A stretch of DNA of 64,000 nt from Nostoc calcicola FACHB-3891 (GTDB lineage Bacteria; Cyanobacteriota; Cyanobacteriia; Cyanobacteriales; Nostocaceae): the NCBI RefSeq assembly GCF_014697355.1, contig NZ_JACJRQ010000004.1:248001-312000 (forward strand), in the 5' to 3' direction. A model generated the notes under the pieces. That model searched no databases. It was not told the origin of the DNA and saw only the letters and a program-made list of their open reading frames with translations. Position 1 is the first letter of the stretch. Each line of letters begins with the position of its first letter. The position numbers and the translations under genes are program-made. Of the stretch, positions 54,787-64,000 are shown one piece after another.

Positions 54787-55668
54787 TTAAGAAACATAAT
54801 TGAGATAAGATTTATAGAATTTGAAAATTATTTGAGAAGGTACTTTAAATACTAAGCCCATCGTTAATAACCAGTTGTAATATAAATTTTGAACTGGCAT
54901 CCCTTTTTTAATAGCTGCTAGAGCAGTGAGCGAACTTTTTTGAGTATGCCAATCGATATTAAAAGAAATTGACATATCTAAACTTCTAACATGATGCAGT
55001 GTTCCAGGAGGCATATATAAAATCTCCCCAGGATTTACAATAAATGTAATCGGTCTGGCGTTTTTGTAATCAGGATATTTACTAAAATCTGGATTTTCTG
55101 GATTAACACTAAACCATCTCCAGCCTTGACGATAACAATATTTGGCATCTTCAGCTAATAAGATAGTAAATTGTTTGCGTCCGGCAATTTGGAAAAAAAT
55201 ATTGTTAGTCAGAAGACAATCAAAATGTAGCGGTGTAATACTGTTAGAAGAACCTAAGAAAAACTGGCAGTAACGCCACCACTTATACCAATACCATTCT
55301 GGCAAATATTCAAAAGGAAATGGTTTAACGTCCTCTATTAGTGAAGGGATTAAGCTAAATAAAGGTAAATCATGGCAATATGGTGGCAAAGGATGATTTT
55401 CAGGATCTTTTTCATAGCTTTCTATTAGCTCTATATATTTTTTCATTGTCAAACGACATATTTCGATTTCCTTATTGCTAAATCTCTTGGCATAAATATT
55501 TAGAGATGGGGATATGTTTTTTAAGTATTTTAAAGACCAACTATCAAACCCATTCCAATTGGAAATTACTCCAGAAATTATGACTGGTTTACCTAGTTCA
55601 ACATAATTTTTTTTGAATTCATCACTTGATAGCTTATATCTTCTTTCTATTGCAGAGGAAATAATCAT
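54787..55668 (-). CDS. JmjC/cupin_8-type Fe(II) oxygenase
   Basis: A 293-residue protein of the JmjC-like cupin family. The HxD iron ligands are in TPLHFDCLLTNN (near residue 146) and the distal His is in GTLHHVRSLDMSISFN (near 226), with the usual NPGEILYMPPG before it. Such enzymes are mostly 2-oxoglutarate-dependent hydroxylases. Its place beside the EctB-like gene and the Dab-type A domain suggests beta-hydroxylation of an amino acid or carrier-bound residue, by inference. It starts 11 bp after the stand-alone C domain gene. Confidence 0.85.
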   Translation of the reverse strand: MIISSAIERRYKLSSDEFKKNYVELGKPVIISGVISNWNGFDSWSLKYLKNISPSLNIYAKRFSNKEIEICRLTMKKYIELIESYEKDPENHPLPPYCHDLPLFSLIPSLIEDVKPFPFEYLPEWYWYKWWRYCQFFLGSSNSITPLHFDCLLTNNIFFQIAGRKQFTILLAEDAKYCYRQGWRWFSVNPENPDFSKYPDYKNARPITFIVNPGEILYMPPGTLHHVRSLDMSISFNIDWHTQKSSLTALAAIKKGMPVQNLYYNWLLTMGLVFKVPSQIIFKFYKSYLNYVS

Positions 55669-55679
55669 GCTTTAATACC

Positions 55680-57083
55680 TTAAAATGTTGCAGCTAATTC
55701 CCAATCAAATGATGCTTCTTTTTCTAAAGCAGTTAAGATTTGCTGTTGTTGCGGTGTCGAAAGTGATAGTTCTTTGATTGGAACGTCAGGATTATTAATA
55801 ATTTCTTGGAGAAGTACTTGGAAATCTCTAATTATCCCAGTAATTGTAGGAATATCAAATCTAGAAGCATTGTATGAAATTGCTACTATAATTTCTGATT
55901 CGGGATAGATAACTAAATTTAAAGGATAGTTGTTCCTGTAATAGGTTCCAGTCGATTCAAATTCTATATCGCCTTTCCAATTTCTGACAAATTGGCTAAC
56001 TGGGAGGTTCTCAACTACAACAATTGTTTCAAACAAAGGTAAATTTCGGGGTACTTCACTCCAGCCTTGAATTTGTGTTAGGGGAGTATATTCATGATGA
56101 CGTGCTTCTACTAATTGGGTCTGAAAATCTTGTAGCCATGATAATACTTGTTGGTTAGGATTTAATTTGACATTAATTGGTAAGGTATTTATAAACATAC
56201 CAACCATTGAATGTACGTCGGCTAAGTCTACTGGTCTTCCTGTAACAGTACATCCATACATGATGTTGTCACGACAAGTGTAACGGCTCAGAAGAATAGA
56301 CCAGATTCCATGAACTAATGTGGCAAGAGTTAGACGATTTTTTGTAGCAAAAGATAGCAGCGTTTTTGTAGTTGCTTCTGATAATTGAATCTTTTCTTCA
56401 TCGTACCTTTCTTTTTGGTCAGGTAGTTGATTATTTTCTATATAAGTTAAGGGAGTTGGTGCTTTTATTCCTTGTAATGCTTGCCGCCAATAACTTTCGG
56501 TCTTGGCTATGTTCTGCTGCTGTAACCAGTCGATATAATTCCTAAAAGGACGCGCTGGCGGTAAGTTAGCTTCTTTAGATTCACAAAGTGCTGCGTAGAT
56601 TTGTAGGCATTCTTCTAATATTATCGGAGTTGTCCAACCATCTATAATTATATGGTGATTGCTCCAAATAAATTCATAACAATCATCAGCGAGGCGAATT
56701 AAGGAAAGACGCATTAAACATGGTTGGGAAAAGTCAAAACATAATTGGCGATCGCTCTCTAAAAATAACTTCAATTTATTTTGTTGTTCTGCTTGCTCGA
56801 TACCACGCCAATCATATTGATTTAAACTAATTTTTACTTGTTTATAGACAACTTGTAATGGATTATCAATGTCTTCCCAATAAAATCCTGTACGCAAAAT
56901 AGTATGTCTATCTACTACTTGTTGCCATGCTTGTTCAAAAGCCTTTATATTTGGATGCCCGTGTAAAGTTAAGGTGTGATGAAAGAAATATAGTGCTGAT
57001 TCTTTCGCATACAAACAATGGAATAGCATTCCCTTTTGAACTGGTGTAAGTTCATATATATCTTCTACATTTTCTGGTTTCAT
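55680..57083 (-). CDS. Stand-alone NRPS condensation domain
   Basis: A 467-residue single C domain starting MKPENVEDIYELTPVQKGMLFHCLY, with HHIIIDG near residue 144 and YGCTVTGRP and VGMFINTLP further on. It catalyses peptide bond formation in trans. Its start codon overlaps the stop of the preceding PKS (57083), so it is coupled to it. The next A-PCP protein has only half a C domain. The likeliest role is to join the ketide-extended Asn chain to the residue on that PCP. Confidence 0.92.
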   Translation of the reverse strand: MKPENVEDIYELTPVQKGMLFHCLYAKESALYFFHHTLTLHGHPNIKAFEQAWQQVVDRHTILRTGFYWEDIDNPLQVVYKQVKISLNQYDWRGIEQAEQQNKLKLFLESDRQLCFDFSQPCLMRLSLIRLADDCYEFIWSNHHIIIDGWTTPIILEECLQIYAALCESKEANLPPARPFRNYIDWLQQQNIAKTESYWRQALQGIKAPTPLTYIENNQLPDQKERYDEEKIQLSEATTKTLLSFATKNRLTLATLVHGIWSILLSRYTCRDNIMYGCTVTGRPVDLADVHSMVGMFINTLPINVKLNPNQQVLSWLQDFQTQLVEARHHEYTPLTQIQGWSEVPRNLPLFETIVVVENLPVSQFVRNWKGDIEFESTGTYYRNNYPLNLVIYPESEIIVAISYNASRFDIPTITGIIRDFQVLLQEIINNPDVPIKELSLSTPQQQQILTALEKEASFDWELAATF

Positions 57084-60000
57084 TATGCTTTTTTCTCACT
57101 TAATCGGTTGATTTTTGCCAACAATTTGTCTAAGTCTTGTTGGTTCAAGTTAGCTCTGGGAAAATCAGAGGGCGTATATTTTTCTGCTTGATGCTGAGTC
57201 GGTGTAAGATAAACCTCTCCATCTTTATAATCATTTTGCTTAGTCTCATTTAAATTTGCTGCTATTACTAATTCAGCAATAGTTTGGTGTAGAAACATTT
57301 GTTGAGAAGTTAACTTAAGGCCTAATTGGTTAGCTTTTGCAACAATTTGAATTGTAATAATTGAGTCTCCTGCCAACTCAAAGAAGTTGTCATAAATACC
57401 CACTTTTTCAATTCCCAGAAATTGTTGCCAAATATCCGCTAGGATCTGCTCGACTTCGTTACGGGGAGCAACATAAGCATTTGCTAAGTTTGGACGTGGA
57501 TGCCTAAACTCGGCGGAATTTGTTTTTGATGTTTCTGATAAAAGACTTAAATCTTGGTCTACATAATTGAAAGAATTATTCTGTTCAATTACTTGTTGAA
57601 AGTCTTGGGTTGAGACAACAACACGAGGCAAACCACTTAACAAAATGCGATTAAAAGCTTCAGCACCTTCTTGAGGTAATATTCCTTTTTTAATTTCTTC
57701 TTCACGTTGCAGCTTGAATTGTTCTGGTAGTGTTGTCTCTACTGCCATCCCTACTTCTTGCCAAGTATCCCAGTTGATTGATACTGTGAATTCGTCAGAT
57801 TGAGAAGCACGATAATTTGCATAAACATCTAGAAATGCATTGGCAGCACAATAATCTACCTGTCCAAATTCACTCAAGATAGAACTTTGGGATGAACAAA
57901 GCACCAAGAAATCTAAACTAATATTTTTAGACTTTAAAATATTCTCTAATACTAATGTGCCTTTGACTTTTGGTGCTAAAACACTATTTGCTACATCTTC
58001 TGTTTTGAGTTGAATCATGCCACCGCCAGCAATACCCGCTGCATGGATGACGCCATTAATTTGACCAAATTTTTCTAAAGCTTCACTAATAGCTACCTGC
58101 ATTTCTTCGTAGCTGGCGACATCGGCACTTTTAATTTCAATTTCCGATCCTAATTTTTCAAGCGCCAGCATTTTTTGTATCTTACGACTAACAGAATCTT
58201 GGCGATCGTGAGTTTCTAGCCATTGTTGCCATTGCGATCGCTCAGGTAATCCCTTTCTACCAATTAAAATTAATTTAGCTTGTACTGTCTTCGCTAAGTG
58301 TTCCGCCAGTACCAAACCCATACCACCAAGTCCACCAGTAATTAAGTAAACTCCTGCTTTTTTTAACTTAGCTTTACCTGGGATATTTTCATCTAAACGC
58401 ACATTTTCAAAGGTTGGAATCCAGCGATAATGTCCCCGATAAGCAACTATATTTTCGGTTTGCTGCGTTGTTACTTCTCTAATCAGATAGTTGGCAAATT
58501 TATGGGAAATTTGAGCAGTAGGGATTATTACATCAATAAGAGAACAATGAATATTTGGATATTCCTTAGGAATTACCTTACAAGCACCCAATATCGTCGC
58601 TTTCTCTGGGCATAGCTTTTCATCGCCGATCACATTATATAGATTATTAGTTACAATTTTCAACTTCAGAGAATCACTGATATTTTGCTTTCCTAATGCC
58701 TGGGTCAAATACAACAAACTCCAAAAGCCGAGCTTCTGACAATTTTCAAAAGTAGGTAAAGTATCATTTGGTGTAATGCTCCAAAAATGAGCGATCGCAT
58801 TTGGAATCAAACTCTGTTTTTGGAGTTCTTCAAACAAAGCATCGTAATCATTTTTATGTTGTGGGTTAATAGTATATATATATTTATCGATCCGAGTAAA
58901 TTTATCAGCGATTCTAAGTTGAATTACATTTTGACTTTGCTGTTCGAGTTGTTTGGCAACTGCATCACCGACTCCATAGTCATCGATAAAAATTAACCAG
59001 CAGGTATTTTTTTCAATTGTTTGGAATAATCCAATAGGTGTAGATTGTTTCCAACTTGGGATATAAAACCAATCAGTAATATTTGGCTTTTTACCTAATG
59101 ATTTTGGCGATATTGTTGATAACGCAGTCTCAGAACTAGCCTCAATCCAATAACGTTGACGCTCAAAAGGATAAGTAGGCAAAGGAATGTGTCTGCGTTG
59201 TTCGCGAGCATAAAAGCCCGCCCAATTTATTGGCAATCCTGCTAACCAAAGCTGAGAGAGAGTATTAAGCAAAAATGCCACATCCGAAACTTGCTCTTGG
59301 GGATGCCGCAGCGAAGTTAGCACCATAGTTTGTGAAGCTAACTGTCGTTTAGCTAGGGTAGTTAATGTGCGTCCCGGGCCAACTTCTAAAAATATTCGCT
59401 CTGGTTGTTGCAGCAGTTCAGCAATTCCCTCGTTAAACAATACCGCTTGTCGTAAATGTTTACTCCAGTAGTTAGGATCGGTTGCTTGCTCTGCCGTAAT
59501 CCAAGTTCCGGTAACATTAGAAACAAAAGGAATTTGAGGTGCTTTCAGATTTACTTTTCTAACCTCTCGTACAAATGGCTCTAAAATCGACTCCATCATC
59601 TGAGAATGGAAAGCATGAGATGTATGCAGAAGGCGACAATCTATACCTTGCTCAATCAATTTATTTTGTAATATTTTTATAGCATTTGTAGCACCAGAAA
59701 CCACACAAAGAAATGGTGCATTACTCGCTGCTAAAGAAAGTTCTGAACCCAACATTGGTTGTATTTCTTGAGCAGAAATAGAAACAGAAAGCATCGACCC
59801 AGGTTCGATATTTTGCATTAATTGTCCGCGAATTGCGACTAAAGTGAGTGCCTCTTCTAAAGAAAAAACACCGGAAATGCAAGCTGCTACGTACTCGCCG
59901 ATGCTGTGACCAATCATCGCTTGTGGATGCACACCCCACGACATCCAAAGTTTAGCTAGGGCATATTCAATTACAAATAATGCAGGTTGGGTTAAGGAAG

Positions 60001-61795
60001 TTTGTTGGAGTTTTTCTTCTGTAGTTTCTAATGTTGTCGGGTAAAGTATATCTTGAAGATTTAAATTTAAATGCGATTGCAAAAATTCACAGCAATCATC
60101 AACTTGTTGGCGAAAAATAGATTCTGTTTCATATAATTCCCGTCCCATGTTTACATACTGCGCTCCCTGTCCGGGAAACATGAATACAATTGGATGGTTA
60201 CGGGTTTCTGAACAATTGCTAAAAATTCCTTGTTTATCTGGCGTTGTTAGTGTTTTTATTGCATCTGGAATATTCTGACATAACAACACTCGACGATGGT
60301 TAAAATTTCGGCGACCAACTTGCAAAGTATAAGCTACATCGGCAAGATTAATTTGAGGATACTGTGCCAAATAATTAGCAAGATTAGTTGTAGCAGATTC
60401 CAATGCTGTTGGAGTTTTGGCAGAGATAGCCAATAAATGCCAGGGACGATAAATACTTCCTTTATTTGTAAAAATTGGAGCTTCTTCTAATATGACATGG
60501 GCATTAGTACCGCCAATACCAAAAGAACTAACCCCTGCACGTCTAGGATATTTGTCTGCTTTCCATTCAGAAAGTTTATTGTTGACATAAAAAGGACTGT
60601 TGGCGAAATCGATTTGAGGATTTGGTTCCTCAAAATGCAAGCTGGGAGGAATTTGTTTGTGTTTGAGAGCTAAAACTGTTTTAATTAAACCTGCAATGCC
60701 AGCTGCTGCATCTAAATGCCCGATATTTGTTTTTAAAGAACCAATAGCACAGAAATTTTGATTTTTTGTATTACTTTGAAATGCTTGCGTTAATGCAGCA
60801 ATTTCAATCGGATCTCCTAAAGAAGTTCCCGTTCCGTGAGCTTCAATATAAGTGATGGTTTCTGGTTCTACTTCTGCAACAACTTGAGCCGTTTTAATAA
60901 CTTTCGCTTGACCTTCTATTCGGGGTGCTGTGTAGCTAACTTTGTTTGAACCGTCGTTATTAATGGCAGAACCTTTAATTACAGCATGAATAAAATCTCC
61001 ATCATTTAATGTATCTTCTAATCTTTTTAATACAACGATTCCGACACCTTCTCCGCTTACAGTTCCCTGGGCTTTGGCATCAAAAGCACGGCAATGTCCG
61101 TCAGGAGATTTAATACCACCCTCTTTATATAGATAGCCAGATTTTCTTGATGCACTGATAGAAACGCCACCAACCAAAGCAATATCACATTCACCGTTAA
61201 GCAAACTTTGGCAGGCTAAATGTACTGCTACTAATGAACTCGAACAAGCTGTTTGAACTGCATAACTAGGCCCAGTTAAATTAAGTTTATAAGAAGTACG
61301 TGTAGCTAGGTAATCTTTATCAGCAGCAATTGTTAGCTGATGTTCGTCTATTGAGTTTCTAATATTTTGATTAAAATAAATGTTTAGTAAATAACCGCTT
61401 AAGTTAGAACCAGCAAAAACACCTATAGAGCCATTATAGGTTTCAGAATTATATCCTGCGTTTTCCAACGCTTCCCAAGCACACTCCAAAAAAATTCGGT
61501 GTTGCGGATCGGTCATTTCTGCATCTCTGGGATTAAAACCAAAAAAGGCAGCGTCAAAAAGTTCTGCATCTTCTAAAATAGCATTGGCTTTTACATAATT
61601 GGGATTACTAATAAGTGCTGAATCTACTCCTGATGCTAATAGTTCTTCGTCACTAAAAAAAGAAATTGACTCTACACCATTTTGGAGATTATGCCAAAAA
61701 TTATCAAGATTTTTCGCCCCAGGAAATCTTCCTGCTAATCCGATAATTGCGATTTCTGAACCGTTGTTATAATATGTTTCGCTTGGAATATTCAT
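57083..61795 (-). CDS. PKS module KS-AT-KR-ACP
   Basis: A 1,570-residue type I PKS. KS Cys184 lies in QTACSSSL. The AT has GHSIGEY near 630 and HAFHS near 729 (malonyl-type). The KR has GGLGGMG near 1153 and DYCAAN Tyr near 1313 (active). The ACP has AGDSI near 1475. After an Asn-loading NRPS, this module would make a statine-like gamma-amino-beta-hydroxy acid unit. It starts 14 bp after the NRPS gene and ends in a short helix (DLDKLLAKINRLSEKKA) that may be a docking tail. Confidence 0.95.
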   Translation of the reverse strand: MNIPSETYYNNGSEIAIIGLAGRFPGAKNLDNFWHNLQNGVESISFFSDEELLASGVDSALISNPNYVKANAILEDAELFDAAFFGFNPRDAEMTDPQHRIFLECAWEALENAGYNSETYNGSIGVFAGSNLSGYLLNIYFNQNIRNSIDEHQLTIAADKDYLATRTSYKLNLTGPSYAVQTACSSSLVAVHLACQSLLNGECDIALVGGVSISASRKSGYLYKEGGIKSPDGHCRAFDAKAQGTVSGEGVGIVVLKRLEDTLNDGDFIHAVIKGSAINNDGSNKVSYTAPRIEGQAKVIKTAQVVAEVEPETITYIEAHGTGTSLGDPIEIAALTQAFQSNTKNQNFCAIGSLKTNIGHLDAAAGIAGLIKTVLALKHKQIPPSLHFEEPNPQIDFANSPFYVNNKLSEWKADKYPRRAGVSSFGIGGTNAHVILEEAPIFTNKGSIYRPWHLLAISAKTPTALESATTNLANYLAQYPQINLADVAYTLQVGRRNFNHRRVLLCQNIPDAIKTLTTPDKQGIFSNCSETRNHPIVFMFPGQGAQYVNMGRELYETESIFRQQVDDCCEFLQSHLNLNLQDILYPTTLETTEEKLQQTSLTQPALFVIEYALAKLWMSWGVHPQAMIGHSIGEYVAACISGVFSLEEALTLVAIRGQLMQNIEPGSMLSVSISAQEIQPMLGSELSLAASNAPFLCVVSGATNAIKILQNKLIEQGIDCRLLHTSHAFHSQMMESILEPFVREVRKVNLKAPQIPFVSNVTGTWITAEQATDPNYWSKHLRQAVLFNEGIAELLQQPERIFLEVGPGRTLTTLAKRQLASQTMVLTSLRHPQEQVSDVAFLLNTLSQLWLAGLPINWAGFYAREQRRHIPLPTYPFERQRYWIEASSETALSTISPKSLGKKPNITDWFYIPSWKQSTPIGLFQTIEKNTCWLIFIDDYGVGDAVAKQLEQQSQNVIQLRIADKFTRIDKYIYTINPQHKNDYDALFEELQKQSLIPNAIAHFWSITPNDTLPTFENCQKLGFWSLLYLTQALGKQNISDSLKLKIVTNNLYNVIGDEKLCPEKATILGACKVIPKEYPNIHCSLIDVIIPTAQISHKFANYLIREVTTQQTENIVAYRGHYRWIPTFENVRLDENIPGKAKLKKAGVYLITGGLGGMGLVLAEHLAKTVQAKLILIGRKGLPERSQWQQWLETHDRQDSVSRKIQKMLALEKLGSEIEIKSADVASYEEMQVAISEALEKFGQINGVIHAAGIAGGGMIQLKTEDVANSVLAPKVKGTLVLENILKSKNISLDFLVLCSSQSSILSEFGQVDYCAANAFLDVYANYRASQSDEFTVSINWDTWQEVGMAVETTLPEQFKLQREEEIKKGILPQEGAEAFNRILLSGLPRVVVSTQDFQQVIEQNNSFNYVDQDLSLLSETSKTNSAEFRHPRPNLANAYVAPRNEVEQILADIWQQFLGIEKVGIYDNFFELAGDSIITIQIVAKANQLGLKLTSQQMFLHQTIAELVIAANLNETKQNDYKDGEVYLTPTQHQAEKYTPSDFPRANLNQQDLDKLLAKINRLSEKKA

Positions 61796-61809
61796 AATTC
61801 ATAAATTCC

Positions 61810-64000
61810 TTAATTATTTTCAACTGATTTAAGTTTTTGCAAACGTTTTCTTTGTTGCGCTTTACCAGCTGAAATTTTCTCTGTTTGAATATCAGTTTCC
61901 TGTAAAGATACTGTTTGATTTGCAGATGAGCTTAAATACTCTGCTAAAGAATTGATGGTGGGATATCTAAACAAATCAAGGGTTGAGAGTTCTGCATTAT
62001 TTAATATTTCCTGCAATTGGCTGTGAACTGTAACTAAAAGTAATGAATGACCGCCAATTTCAAAGAAATTATCGTGAATACCTATTTTTTCAAGATTTAA
62101 AGCTTTCTGCCAAACTGAAGCTATTGTTTTTTCTACTTCAGTTTGTGGTACCACATAAGCAACTTCTAATTCTGGGCGTAGGGCATCTGGCATTGGCAAT
62201 GCTCGACGGTCTACTTTGCCATTAGATGTTAGTGGAAACGCTTCTAATATCATAAAGGCTGTTGGTATCATATGGTCAAGCAATTTATTTTGTAAGAAGC
62301 GCCGCAGTTCAGAAATTGTTAGTGTTTTGTCCGGATGAAGAGTTATATAGGCTGTTAAATTTTGATTTCCTGGTTTATCCTCCCGAACGATCGCTACACT
62401 TGCAGATATTGATGGATGTTGATTGATAACGGCTTCAATTTCTCCTAATTCAATACGGAAACCCCGGATTTTTATTTGGTTATCAATTCTACCGATATAC
62501 TCGATATCTCCACTAGGTAAAAAGCGAACTAAATCGCCAGTTTTGTAAAGGCGATCGCCTTGTTGTTTGCTAAAGGGATTAGGAATAAATTTCAGTGCTG
62601 TTAATTCAGGTTGATTTAAATAACCCCTAGCTAATCCAATTCCGCCAATATGTAATTCACCTGCTACACCTGTTGGTACTGGTTGCAAATATTGGTCTAA
62701 AATGTACAACTGAGTGTTAGCGATCGGTTTACCAATTGGTATGGAACCTGAAGTATGTTTTCCTATTGGAACTTGATAAATACAGCAGCCTACTACCGTT
62801 TCTGTAGGGCCGTATTCGTTTACTAATATCGTATCTGGGGCTAAATCTTGCCAAAAAGTAATACTTTCAGCTAATAAGTTTTCTCCACCAATAATAAACG
62901 CTCTTGTTTTATTTGCTATCTCTTCTTTAGATAACTGTTGTTTTAATAAATCCAAGTGTGCGGGGGTTATTTTCACCAAACTTAAATTCGAGCTTTTTTT
63001 TAAAGCTTGAGAAAGGGTTTCTATTCCTTGTTCTTGTGATAACAACTCTGCTGTGCGGCCGACTAATAAAGGTGATAATAGGCTGGTGATGGTTAAGTCA
63101 AAACCCAGAGATGAGTGGACTACAGTTCCTACTCCTTGTTCTACTGTATATCTTTGAGAAGCCCAACAGAGGTAATTAACTAATCCTTGATGAGGGATGA
63201 GAGTTCCTTTAGGTTTACCAGTGGAACCAGAGGTGTAAATAACATAAGCTAAATTTAATGTAGTCGCTGTAGTAATTGGGTTATCAATTTCTTGTTGGTT
63301 TATAGTTTGCCAATCGCTATCAAGACAAATTACTTTAATTTCATGAATAGCTAAATCTGCCATTAAATGCTGTTGAGTCAATAGCACTGGCATTTGAGAA
63401 TCTTTTACGATAAAAGCTTTTCTTTCTAAAGGATAGTTAGGATCGATCGGTACATAAGCACCACCCGCTTTTAAGATGCCTAAAAGTGCAATTAACATTA
63501 AAGGCGATCGCTCTACACAAATACCTAGCATTACATCAGGTTTTACACCTAATTTTTGTAGGTAATGAGCTAGCTGGTTAGCACGATTATTTAATTCACG
63601 GTAGGTAAATTGCTGATTTTTATAAACAACAGCAATGTTGTCTGGTGTGCGTTCTACTTGTTCTGCAAAAACTTGATGAAAACATTTATCTGCTGTAAAA
63701 GCAGTTTGTGTATTATTAAACTCAACTAACAGTTTTTGTCGTTCAATATCGCTGAGTATTTCTAATTGACTTAGCAGTGCATCTGGATGGTTAATTGCAT
63801 TTTCTAAAAGCGTAGCAAATTGTCCTGATAAGCGTTCGATATCTTCTGGCAAGAATAATTCTGAATCATATTGCCATTCAGCGTGAAGAGAGCTTTCAGT
63901 ACATATAAACGATAATTTTACTTTGAACCTGTCAAAACAAACATATTGCTGTAGTAAAGAAAATTTAACTGTACTTGTAGTCAATATTTGTCGCTTTTGC
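61810..64000 (-). CDS. NRPS, partial: ...C-end-A-PCP (predicted asparagine)
   Basis: This gene runs off the window; the frame stays open to the edge, so its start is not seen. The visible part begins in the C-terminal end of a condensation domain. It then has a full A domain with TSGSTGKPKGT, YKTGDL and NGKVDRRALP, and a PCP with GGHSL. By-eye alignment gives pocket D-L-T-K-I-G-E-V-G-K, almost identical to the Asn code DLTKLGEVGK. The tail is basic (KAQQRKRLQKLK). It is the most upstream assembly-line gene visible. Confidence 0.9.
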   Translation of the reverse strand, partial: QKRQILTTSTVKFSLLQQYVCFDRFKVKLSFICTESSLHAEWQYDSELFLPEDIERLSGQFATLLENAINHPDALLSQLEILSDIERQKLLVEFNNTQTAFTADKCFHQVFAEQVERTPDNIAVVYKNQQFTYRELNNRANQLAHYLQKLGVKPDVMLGICVERSPLMLIALLGILKAGGAYVPIDPNYPLERKAFIVKDSQMPVLLTQQHLMADLAIHEIKVICLDSDWQTINQQEIDNPITTATTLNLAYVIYTSGSTGKPKGTLIPHQGLVNYLCWASQRYTVEQGVGTVVHSSLGFDLTITSLLSPLLVGRTAELLSQEQGIETLSQALKKSSNLSLVKITPAHLDLLKQQLSKEEIANKTRAFIIGGENLLAESITFWQDLAPDTILVNEYGPTETVVGCCIYQVPIGKHTSGSIPIGKPIANTQLYILDQYLQPVPTGVAGELHIGGIGLARGYLNQPELTALKFIPNPFSKQQGDRLYKTGDLVRFLPSGDIEYIGRIDNQIKIRGFRIELGEIEAVINQHPSISASVAIVREDKPGNQNLTAYITLHPDKTLTISELRRFLQNKLLDHMIPTAFMILEAFPLTSNGKVDRRALPMPDALRPELEVAYVVPQTEVEKTIASVWQKALNLEKIGIHDNFFEIGGHSLLLVTVHSQLQEILNNAELSTLDLFRYPTINSLAEYLSSSANQTVSLQETDIQTEKISAGKAQQRKRLQKLKSVENN

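Noticed and set aside
616..64000. tRNA, rRNA or other structural RNA genes
   Set aside because: Reading the spacers I found no cloverleaf or known RNA pattern; a covariance-model search was not possible here.

Overview
The window comes from a filamentous heterocystous cyanobacterium of the Nostoc/Anabaena group. The evidence is its many HIP1 octamers (GCGATCGC), heptanucleotide tandem repeats of the STRR type, small palindromic dispersed repeats, moderate to low G+C, and families typical of these organisms (LabA-like NYN protein, DUF2808, CYP110-like P450s). No species can be named from sequence reading alone.

Positions 1-24,400 are mostly chromosomal housekeeping and lipid-related genes. 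On the + strand lie an RDD membrane protein, rpmG, rpsR and an RNase II/R-type exonuclease. A decayed IS630-family element follows, then a - strand fatty-acid/phospholipid block (plsX-fabH-fabD), pepA, an EcsC-like protein, an alpha/beta hydrolase and a PlsC-type acyltransferase. On the + strand come metG, a labA-like gene overlapping lptC, a His-rich CsoR/RcnR-family metal sensor, a DoxX-like protein, a DUF2808 protein and an RmlD-like reductase. A Lhr-like helicase and an SDR oxidoreductase run on the - strand. The spacers hold heptamer arrays, two 21-bp repeat families, a 136-bp MITE with an 8-bp target duplication, and small dispersed repeats. Two of these dispersed repeats have landed inside the IS630 transposase.

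Positions 24,750-64,000 (- strand, open at the right edge) are one large hybrid NRPS/PKS cluster in a tight co-directional run. Read in transcription order: [..C]-A-PCP (pocket reads like Asn); PKS KS-AT-KR-ACP; stand-alone C domain; JmjC/cupin-type Fe(II) oxygenase; EctB-like aminotransferase (2,4-diaminobutyrate); half-C-A-PCP with an acidic pocket; PKS KS-AT-KR-ACP; PanP-like aspartate decarboxylase (beta-alanine); PKS KS-AT(degenerate)-KR-ACP; PKS KS-AT-ACP with a KR scar; SAM methyltransferase; C-A-PCP-TE whose pocket reads like beta-alanine and whose TE has Cys as nucleophile; two P450s; an SDR lacking its catalytic Ser and Tyr; a sucrase/ferredoxin-like protein; a MATE exporter; an MbtH-like protein.

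The logic is self-contained. Two precursor genes (EctB-like for Dab, PanP-like for beta-alanine) sit beside adenylation domains whose pockets fit those precursors. Inferred product: an Asn-ketide-Dab-triketide-beta-alanine chain, oxidised by P450s and possibly a JmjC enzyme, methylated, and exported by MATE. I do not recognise this as a known cluster. The first NRPS gene and any earlier modules lie beyond the window.
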